From positions 74,359 to 93,750 of the forward strand of contig CAJTUD010000003.1 of the NCBI GenBank assembly GCA_910579725.1: a stretch of DNA of 19,392 nucleotides, in the 5' to 3' direction. The position numbers and the translations under genes were made by a program. Of the stretch, positions 14,051-19,392 are shown piece after piece. The stretch is from an uncultured Oscillospiraceae bacterium. Lineage in GTDB: Bacteria > Bacillota > Clostridia > Oscillospirales > Oscillospiraceae. How positions within the stretch are numbered: the stretch's first letter is position 1; every line of letters begins with the position of its first letter. The notes under the pieces were generated by a model. That model searched no databases, had not been told where the DNA came from, and saw nothing but the letters and a program-made list of their open reading frames with translations.

Positions 14051-15055
14051 ATGATAGACTATCGTGATGAAGCGCCGCAGATTCTCTGCGACTTTTTATC
14101 CTACCATGAAACCATCAAAGCACATTCACAAAAAACTGTTGATGAATATTTTCTGGATCTTCGGAATTTTTTCCGCTATATCAAACAATCCAGAGATCGT
14201 TCCCTGAGAAATTTTGATTTGGACCAGATTTCCATTATGGACGTTGGAATTGATCTGATTCGCACAATCACGCTCACTGACGTGTATGGCTATCTGACCT
14301 ATCTCAGCCGCGACCGGGCCCAGCAGCCTAACAGCGATAAAACAAAGTATGGCTTGAGCGCCTCTACCCGCGCCAGAAAAATTGCCACACTCCGCTCCTT
14401 TTTTAACTATCTTACTCAAAAGGCCCACCTGCTCAATGACAACCCTATTAAGGAACTGGATTCTCCAAAACTGAAAAAAACTTTGCCAAGGTATCTGACG
14501 TTGGATGAAAGTATGGAGTTGCTGCAAAATGTGGACGGCATCCACAGCGAGCGTGATTACTGTATCCTGACGCTGTTTCTGAACTGCGGACTGCGGATCT
14601 CTGAGCTGATCGGGCTGGACCTGACCGATATACAGGGCGACGCTTTGAGAATCCTGGGAAAAGGAAACAAGGTTCGCATTGTCTATCTGAATGATGCCTG
14701 CAAAGCGGCCTTGGAGCGCTATCTGACAGTACGCCGTCCCATCAGCGGAAAGGATCAGAACGCACTGTTCCTTTCCGCGCGGGATCAACGGATCAGCCGT
14801 TCCAATGTTCACGCTCTGGTCAAAAAGCATCTTTCGCAGGCGGGATTGGACAGCACACAATATTCCTCCCACAAGCTTCGCCATACTGCCGCTACGCTGA
14901 TGCTGCAAAATGGTGTGGATGTCAAGGCGGTTCAGGAGGTCCTGGGCCACGAGCATCTGAATACAACTGAGATTTACACCCATATTGACAACGAGGCGCT
15001 TCGTGTGGCCGCCCGGGCAAATCCTTTAGGGCGAGTCAGACCTCCCAAAGATTAG
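14051..15055 (+). CDS. tyrosine recombinase, XerC/XerD type
   Basis: A 334-residue site-specific recombinase. The N-terminal core-binding domain includes SQKTVDEYFLDLRNFFRYIK. The catalytic domain has R182 in NCGLRISELIGL and the lysine-bearing GKGNK hairpin (203-207). It also has H274 and R277 in SHKLRHTAATLM, H300 in LGHEHLNT, and the nucleophile Y309 in TEIYTH. All catalytic residues are present. No excisionase, relaxase or phage gene is nearby, so a housekeeping Xer role in resolving chromosome dimers is plausible, and an orphan integrase is the alternative. Length is somewhat above the usual 295-310. The start is uncertain: the ATG at 14051 has no ribosome binding site, and the strong GGAGGAGG ends 40 bases upstream. 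The frame contains no other ATG, GTG or TTG between that site and 14051. Confidence 0.92.
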   Translation: MIDYRDEAPQILCDFLSYHETIKAHSQKTVDEYFLDLRNFFRYIKQSRDRSLRNFDLDQISIMDVGIDLIRTITLTDVYGYLTYLSRDRAQQPNSDKTKYGLSASTRARKIATLRSFFNYLTQKAHLLNDNPIKELDSPKLKKTLPRYLTLDESMELLQNVDGIHSERDYCILTLFLNCGLRISELIGLDLTDIQGDALRILGKGNKVRIVYLNDACKAALERYLTVRRPISGKDQNALFLSARDQRISRSNVHALVKKHLSQAGLDSTQYSSHKLRHTAATLMLQNGVDVKAVQEVLGHEHLNTTEIYTHIDNEALRVAARANPLGRVRPPKD

Positions 15056-15074
15056 AATGCTGCCATCCGGATTT

Positions 15075-15908
15075 TTATTCCGGCCGCACCTGCTGGGACA
15101 GCTCGTCCCATGTCTGGCGCAGCATCCGCTGCTGTTGTGCCAGATGCTGAGGATCTCTGGCGGCAGTGAGCAAAATATCTATCTGGTTTGGGCGAAACGC
15201 TTCCGGACAATAAGGCATTTCTGACAAGGCGTGCTCCAGCTTTTTATCTCCTGTAAAATAGACACGGTTGAGTGCAAACACTACTTGCACCATGTCCATG
15301 ACAGTATGGAGCACAATAGGTGCTGTAAAGAGAATATCACCTCTGCGGATGGCGCTCTCGTAGTGGAAATTTCCCATCCAAGTTCCAGCCCGGCCCAGAA
15401 AGGTCTTTATGATTGCCTGCCGCAGGGGATCCGGATAAGCGGCTGTTCTTTGCTGATATGCTGCCAACACACCGTCAGGATCCCAAATAGGCTTAATAAA
15501 GCTCAATTCGCAAAGATAGATAAATGAATAGTATCCGTTGGACGTCCAAGTGGCCGGGATAATCTCAAATTTTCCCTCCTGGCAATCTGCTATCACCTGA
15601 TCCATCCGAGTCAGGGTCCTCCCTACCACTTCCACCGGTGTTCCCTGATACGTGAAGTCCATTCCGCCGCCCCAGGGAGCAGCATCAAAGGAAGAGTCCA
15701 CCCATGGCGTGGTTCCAGGGTCCGCTATGCTGCATATCAGCTCCAGACGCTGTGCATACGGCCTTGCCCGTTCAGCGAAAATGTACAGATCAATATCGGA
15801 ATCTTGGTCAGCAGTTCCCTTGGCATGAGCGCCAGCCAAGGCGACCGCACACTTCCCTTCCACAGTTTTTTTCAGCAGATCAACCAGTGTTTGTATCTTT
15901 TGGTCCAT
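15075..15908 (-). CDS. nucleotidyltransferase-domain protein
   Basis: A 277-residue cytosolic protein. The N-terminus has the nucleotidyltransferase signature GAHAKGTADQDSDIDLYIF (26-44), with metal-binding D38 and D40 in DSDID. The usual GS is replaced by GA. The rest is helical, with TPVEVVGRTLTRMDQVI and IKTFLGRAGTWMGNF, resembling nucleotidyltransferase proteins that carry a DUF4037-like C-terminal domain. The substrate is unknown; the fold includes antibiotic-modifying and toxin-antitoxin enzymes, but nothing here points to either. Start choice: the ATG at 15908 has GGAGG at 15916-15920 seven bases upstream; the longer frame to 16049 would run through the promoter and leader hairpin. It is convergent with the recombinase gene, 19 bases apart. 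Confidence 0.85.
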   Translation of the reverse strand: MDQKIQTLVDLLKKTVEGKCAVALAGAHAKGTADQDSDIDLYIFAERARPYAQRLELICSIADPGTTPWVDSSFDAAPWGGGMDFTYQGTPVEVVGRTLTRMDQVIADCQEGKFEIIPATWTSNGYYSFIYLCELSFIKPIWDPDGVLAAYQQRTAAYPDPLRQAIIKTFLGRAGTWMGNFHYESAIRRGDILFTAPIVLHTVMDMVQVVFALNRVYFTGDKKLEHALSEMPYCPEAFRPNQIDILLTAARDPQHLAQQQRMLRQTWDELSQQVRPE

Positions 15909-15927
15909 TTGACAACCTCCAGTTTCC

Positions 15928-15963
15928 ACCGGCAGCCAGCGTCCAACGGAGCTGACTGCCGGT
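15928..15963 (-). promoter_or_regulatory. hairpin in the leader of the nucleotidyltransferase gene
   Basis: ACCGGCAGCCAGC (15928-15940) and GCTGACTGCCGGT (15951-15963) form a 13-bp stem with one mismatched (G-T on the transcript) pair and a 10-base loop. On the minus-strand transcript it lies between the promoter and GGAGG, ending only a few bases before it, so it could limit ribosome access. Read on the plus strand it is followed by CTGTTTTTCGATTTTT, which is terminator-like. Confidence 0.6.
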
Positions 15964-15985
15964 CTGTTTTTCGATTTTTGTACGC

Positions 15986-16014
15986 ATTGTACCATACTTC
16001 CACCAGCCTTGCAA
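15986..16014 (-). promoter_or_regulatory. promoter of the nucleotidyltransferase gene
   Basis: On the minus strand, TTGCAA (16014-16009), 17 bases, TACAAT (15991-15986). It begins just after the stop of the amidase gene, so the nucleotidyltransferase gene can be expressed on its own. Confidence 0.75.
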
Positions 16015-16023
16015 GCTTCCAGT

Positions 16024-16551
16024 TTATTGCACCGGTGCCCGGACGCCAATAAAATGCAGAAACCGAATCCCGCGATAATCGTATGTGCTCAAGGGCCTGT
16101 TATCCGAATCATAGCTATGTGCGGCAATCAATACGTCAGCTGGACGCAGAGCTGGAGTGCGCAGCAGACGCACAACTACAGGCGAGTGGTTCCAGCTTTC
16201 CCCGTCAAAGGATAACTGCACTACGTCTCCAGGCTCCAATTGACCAATTGAGGCTTCCAGCGCCACAGGACCGGCATTCTCCTCCTTTCTGGTCATAAAT
16301 TGAAAGAAATAGTCCACACCTGTCCAAGCGGGAGCTTTATTATTTGCGTCAATATAGTACCAGCCAAAATCCTTGGTATAATTCATTACACCGCTTCCAG
16401 CATAAACACATTGAGAAGCAAAATTTGTACAGTCTCCACCAATGTGCTCATAGTCGTAAAATCTTGGATTTCTGCCATAAGCCCACTTTTGAGCGTAGCG
16501 AACTGCCGCAAGCCTGTTGTAAGGCCGCATGCGAAAGCTGTATTCATCCAA
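16024..16551 (-). CDS. Amidase_6-type putative amidase
   Basis: A 175-residue protein of the amidase group common in spore-forming Clostridia, with a papain/NlpC-like Cys-His arrangement. It opens with YNRLAAVRYAQKWAYGRNP, then IGGDCTNFASQC with probable nucleophile C41. NYTKDFGWYY, APAWTGVDYF, LEPGDVVQL and a His in WNHSPVVV (H122) follow, ending in YDYRGIRFLHFIGV. Members are thought to hydrolyse amide bonds in the cell wall or spore cortex. No signal peptide is visible, so it may act inside the mother cell or spore. Start: the GTG at 16560 is too close to the ribosome binding site. The TTG at 16551, five bases after AAGGGGTGAT, fits better; the ATG at 16530 has no such site. The start signals lie inside the upstream terminator hairpin. 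Confidence 0.85.
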   Translation of the reverse strand: MDEYSFRMRPYNRLAAVRYAQKWAYGRNPRFYDYEHIGGDCTNFASQCVYAGSGVMNYTKDFGWYYIDANNKAPAWTGVDYFFQFMTRKEENAGPVALEASIGQLEPGDVVQLSFDGESWNHSPVVVRLLRTPALRPADVLIAAHSYDSDNRPLSTYDYRGIRFLHFIGVRAPVQ

Positions 16552-16592
16552 AAAGATCACCCCTTCTGCACAGTATATGCAGAAGGGGTGAT
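16550..16592 (-). terminator. terminator of the metal ATPase gene, overlapping the amidase start signals
   Basis: ATCACCCCTTCTGCA and its perfect complement form a 15-bp stem (16556-16592) with a 7-base loop. On the minus strand CTTTTTGG follows, a proper T-tract. It starts 15 bases after the ATPase stop. Its 3' arm contains AAGGGGTGAT, the probable ribosome binding site of the amidase gene, and the T-tract runs into the TTG start. Confidence 0.9.
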
Positions 16593-16606
16593 TTCGGAAA
16601 GTGTAG

Positions 16607-18703
16607 CTATAGACGCGAGATTTTCTTCTGGTTGATCCGGAGTGTGTTCAACACACACAGCATACAAACGCCTACATCCGCAAATACTCCGGCCCAAAGC
16701 TCAATGTGCCCCATAACTGCCAGAAGCATCACCAGCACCTTTACTCCAATGGCAAAAACAATATTTTCTGAGGCAATGTGTTGTGTTCTGCGGGCAATCC
16801 GGATTCCGGAAGCAATTTTACTGGGCTCATCTCCCATGATAATGACATCTGCTGTTTCAATCGCCGCGTCAGCTCCCAAACCGCCCATAGCAATGCCTAT
16901 GTCAGCTGCAGCCAGCACTGGCGTGTCGTTGATCCCGTCCCCGGCATAGAGCAGCTTCCCCCCTCCGGACAAGCGGCTCCGCAGCCGCTCCAGCTCCTTC
17001 AGCTTATCATGAGGCAACAGCTCCCCTGCCGCATGATCCAAACCGATTTCTCTGGCAATAGCCGACGCAACCTCTTTGCTGTCCCCTGACAGCATGGCTG
17101 TCTCCTGAATGCCCAACGCCTTCAACGTGCTGATCGCTTCTTTTGCGTCCTTTTTGGGCGCATCCCGCAGGAAAATTACCCCCTGGTATACACCATCAGC
17201 GGCGACATAGACCGTGGTAGCAGCCGAGGATGGAGCAGATATTTCTGGAATACAGACGCCTTCCTCTGTCAAGTAATTTCGCTTTCCAACCACTATATTA
17301 CAGCCATCTGCTGTCACAGATGCGCCATATCCAGAGACTTCCCGATATGCTGAAAGCTTTTCTCCATTAACAGGTTTGCCATAGGCAGCCAAAATAGATT
17401 GCGCAATGGGATGAGTCGACCGGCATTCTGCCAAAGCAGCCAGCTCCAGCAGCTTTTCCCGGGAAATACCTTTCACAGGAAGACTGTCGAACACAGAAAA
17501 GCGGCCTTCGGTAAGCGTACCAGTTTTATCAAATGCCACAATCTGTGCTTCCGCCAGAGTTTCCAGATGGTTTCCACCCTTTACCAGCACCCCTTCCCTG
17601 GAAGCGCGGCCAATCCCTGCAAAGAAGCTGAGCGGAACGGAAATCACCAGTGCACACGGGCAAGAAATAACCAGAAAACATAAAGCGCTGTAAATGGATT
17701 GTTCCCAATCCATCAGCCCTGCCAATGGAGGCAGCACTGCTACAATGACCGCTGCAAAACAGACAACCGGCGTATAAACCCTGGCAAATCGGGTAATAAA
17801 TTTTTCGCTGGCTGCTTTTTTTTCCGAAGCATGTTCCACCATTTCCAGAATCTTGCTGGCAGTGGACTCTCCAAAGGATTTTTCCACCTTGATTTCCAGA
17901 GCCCCGCTGAGATTAATACAGCCCGCCATGACCTGCTGGCCGGGGCCAATGTCGCGGGGCAGGGATTCTCCGGTCAGCGCTGCTGTATCCAACTGGGACA
18001 AGCCTTCCAGTACCACACCATCCAAGGGAACCTTTTCCCCGGGGCGGACCAGAATGGTTTGGCCAACGGACACCTCCCTGGCCTCCACTTCCCTGCTTTG
18101 CCCACTCTCCATCAGATTTGCGTGGTCAGGCCGAACGTCCAGAAGAGCGGATATGGATTTACGGGAAGAAGACACCGCTCTGGTTTGCAGATATTCTCCC
18201 AAGCGATACAGCAGAAAGACCATGACCCCCTCTGGGATCTCGCCAATGCATATCGCGCCAATCCCGGCAACCGTCATAAGAAAGCTCTCACCAAAAATCT
18301 CTCCACGGCGGATATTCCCTACAGCTTGAATCACGATTTCTGCCGCTGCAACAAAAAATGCGGCCAAAAGCACTACAAAAGAAATCCATGGCGATATGTT
18401 CCTGGATACTCTCAGCAACAGTCCCACCGCCAGCAGTGCCGTACTGACGCCCAAAGTAATCAGTTCCTTTTTTGCTTCTCTGGCATCCATCTCATGATTA
18501 TGGTCGTGCCCGCAGTTGCAGCCGTCTCCATGATCATGGCAGCAGCCGTCATGGTCATGATGGTGGTGCTCATGGTGTTTTCCGTCATGTTGGCCGTGGC
18601 CGCAGGAACAGTGTTCATGATGCCGGTGTTCATGTGCGCAGCAGTCAGAAGCGGGGGCATGCTCATGGGCACATTCCTGTTCATGTTTCTTTTCTGTTTC
18701 CAT
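16607..18703 (-). CDS. P1B-type heavy-metal-exporting ATPase (Zn/Cd/Pb type) with His/Cys-rich N-terminus
   Basis: A 698-residue membrane pump that expels divalent soft metals using ATP. The first 71 residues hold 22 His and 9 Cys in place of a folded CxxC metal-binding domain. Then come membrane helices and the actuator TGES (244-247). The transmembrane metal site CPC (348-350, SCPCALVIS) and phosphorylated D392 in DKTGTLTEG follow. HP is at 431-432 and the hinge GDGIND at 588-593. The last helices include K655 and D677 (FADVG). A CPC plus a late-helix Asp is the known mark of the ZntA/CadA (Zn2+, Cd2+, Pb2+) subgroup rather than the copper pumps. It follows the ArsR-type gene by three bases, with its GGAGG inside that gene's end, so the two form one operon. 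Confidence 0.95.
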   Translation of the reverse strand: METEKKHEQECAHEHAPASDCCAHEHRHHEHCSCGHGQHDGKHHEHHHHDHDGCCHDHGDGCNCGHDHNHEMDAREAKKELITLGVSTALLAVGLLLRVSRNISPWISFVVLLAAFFVAAAEIVIQAVGNIRRGEIFGESFLMTVAGIGAICIGEIPEGVMVFLLYRLGEYLQTRAVSSSRKSISALLDVRPDHANLMESGQSREVEAREVSVGQTILVRPGEKVPLDGVVLEGLSQLDTAALTGESLPRDIGPGQQVMAGCINLSGALEIKVEKSFGESTASKILEMVEHASEKKAASEKFITRFARVYTPVVCFAAVIVAVLPPLAGLMDWEQSIYSALCFLVISCPCALVISVPLSFFAGIGRASREGVLVKGGNHLETLAEAQIVAFDKTGTLTEGRFSVFDSLPVKGISREKLLELAALAECRSTHPIAQSILAAYGKPVNGEKLSAYREVSGYGASVTADGCNIVVGKRNYLTEEGVCIPEISAPSSAATTVYVAADGVYQGVIFLRDAPKKDAKEAISTLKALGIQETAMLSGDSKEVASAIAREIGLDHAAGELLPHDKLKELERLRSRLSGGGKLLYAGDGINDTPVLAAADIGIAMGGLGADAAIETADVIIMGDEPSKIASGIRIARRTQHIASENIVFAIGVKVLVMLLAVMGHIELWAGVFADVGVCMLCVLNTLRINQKKISRL

Positions 18704-18706
18704 TAT

Positions 18707-19078
18707 TTATTCCTCCGGTTCTTCCATTATATGGTCAAAAGCCATCGCAAATATTTGCCCGATATGGGCATCATCCAAAGAGTAGTAGACTACTCTCCCC
18801 TGTTTGCGGCTTTTGACAATTCTAGAAACCTTCAGCAGCCGAAGCTGATGACTGATGGCGCTTTGGGTCATACTCAGCAATGCTGCCAGATCACACACAC
18901 ACATCTCCTCAATATTCAGTGCGCAGATGATCCGAGCCCGGGTACTGTCTCCAAACACCTTAAAAAGCTCAGACACCTCATAAATTGGCGCTTCGTCAGG
19001 CATTTTTGCCTTGACTCTGGCCAGTGCATCCTCGTGAATGACACTGACTTCACACATTTCAACAGGTTCTCGCTCCAT
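18707..19078 (-). CDS. ArsR/SmtB-family metal-sensing repressor
   Basis: A 123-residue winged-helix repressor controlling its own operon with the metal ATPase. The DNA-binding core is in LAALLSMTQSAISHQLRLLK, followed by the wing RKQGRVVYYSL. Two metal sites are visible. One is the CadC-type cysteine site: C9 near the N-terminus with C60 and C62 in MCVCD. The other is the SmtB-type alpha-5 zinc site: D103, H105, H116 and E119, with the exact spacing of the cyanobacterial zinc sensor (Asp-x-His, 11, His-x-x-Glu). Metal binding should release DNA. The start at 19078 has GGAGG at 19086-19090. Zn and Cd/Pb sensing is inferred from the ligands. Confidence 0.95.
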   Translation of the reverse strand: MEREPVEMCEVSVIHEDALARVKAKMPDEAPIYEVSELFKVFGDSTRARIICALNIEEMCVCDLAALLSMTQSAISHQLRLLKVSRIVKSRKQGRVVYYSLDDAHIGQIFAMAFDHIMEEPEE

Positions 19079-19119
19079 GGCATAGCCTCCTCATCCCCAA
19101 AGCCAAACAAATGAATATA

Positions 19120-19133
19120 TGAGCAATTGTTCA
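19120..19133 (-). promoter_or_regulatory. ArsR/SmtB-type operator
   Basis: TGAGCAATTGTTCA is a 6-2-6 imperfect palindrome with one mismatched pair, embedded in AT-rich flanks (ATATAT on one side). This matches the pattern of SmtB/CadC family operators. It lies at and just after the expected transcription start of the repressor gene. Confidence 0.75.
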
Positions 19134-19141
19134 TGCTTTAG

Positions 19142-19169
19142 ATTATACACAGCACAGACTATTTGTCAA
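19142..19169 (-). promoter_or_regulatory. sigma-A-type promoter of the metal-efflux operon
   Basis: On the minus strand, a perfect TTGACA (19169-19164), 16 bases, and a perfect TATAAT (19147-19142). A near-consensus promoter fits an operon kept off by a repressor. Confidence 0.88.
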
Positions 19170-19392
19170 GAGGCTTTTATAAAAAATTTTGGATTTCTTC
19201 CTAATAAGCAAGTTCGGAAAACCAATATTGATTGATCTTCCAAGCTTCTCTATTTATCAAGTTAAATGTGGCTGCGTTTTATAGTCGATACACTTAAAAA
19301 TCGGTAAAGTTCAGTGGACAAAATGGCACAGGGCGGTGTTGTCATCTTTGGCGGGCGTCAGCCCGCCTGCATCCTCCGCCTTGCCCCGCGCC
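19170..19392. other. right-end stretch without a clear gene
   Basis: The first 130 bases are AT-rich and show nothing I can name. From about 19330 the sequence turns strongly GC-rich, with a hairpin GGCGGGC/GCCCGCC (19350-19367, loop GTCA). On the minus strand a frame is open from the right edge to a TGA at 19311-19313 (about 26 codons), which could be the tail of a gene or part of a repeat lying mostly outside the window. Confidence 0.3.

Noticed and set aside
17699..19114. 471-codon plus-strand frame opposite the metal ATPase and repressor genes
   Set aside because: It is the antisense shadow of two securely identified genes and has a low-complexity, unprotein-like composition.

Overview
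The window looks like a chromosomal segment of a moderately GC-rich Clostridia species (Bacillota), most like the gut Oscillospiraceae/Flavonifractor group. This is inferred from gene content and style: HPr kinase, a PPi-type phosphofructokinase, a BlaI/M56 pair, an XRE plus zinc-ribbon regulator, a VTC-domain protein, strong GGAGG ribosome binding sites and sigma-A-type promoters. I see no phage, plasmid, CRISPR, tRNA or rRNA genes.

Layout. (1) 1-3621, plus strand: an operon-like run of hprK (cut by the left edge), a small HExxH metalloprotein, a ROK glucokinase and a class I aminotransferase. (2) 3640-4184: a single XRE/zinc-ribbon regulator with its own promoter and terminator. (3) 4200-6948: a BlaI-type repressor overlapping a BlaR1-like M56 membrane protease. 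Its extracytoplasmic part carries BNR/Asp-box repeats instead of a penicillin-binding domain, and its reading frame continues for 19 codons past a TGA. (4) 7053-9752: PPi-type phosphofructokinase (minus) divergent from class II fructose-bisphosphate aldolase (plus). (5) 9753-10283: a 530-base non-coding block rich in inverted repeats, followed by a small two-helix membrane protein with a TPR-like tail and a perfect 17-bp inverted repeat. (6) 11235-13885: glutaminyl-tRNA synthetase and a divergent VTC-fold protein that has lost most catalytic basic residues. (7) 13901-15055: a Xer-type tyrosine recombinase. (8) 15075-16551, minus: a nucleotidyltransferase-domain protein and an Amidase_6 protein. 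(9) 16550-19169, minus: an ArsR/SmtB repressor and a P1B-type Zn/Cd/Pb ATPase with a His/Cys-rich N-terminus, with a clear promoter-operator in front. (10) The right end holds no clear gene.

How the genes fit together. HprK, glucokinase, phosphofructokinase and aldolase are sugar-uptake control and upper glycolysis, although they sit in two transcription units. The BlaI/M56 pair and the ArsR/ATPase pair are self-contained sense-and-respond modules: a membrane protease that probably inactivates its repressor, and a metal-released repressor controlling metal efflux. The strongest candidates for something undescribed are the M56 protease with an Asp-box sensor, the catalytically stripped VTC-like protein, the terminator that overlaps the probable start signal of the amidase gene, and several unexplained hairpin repeats.
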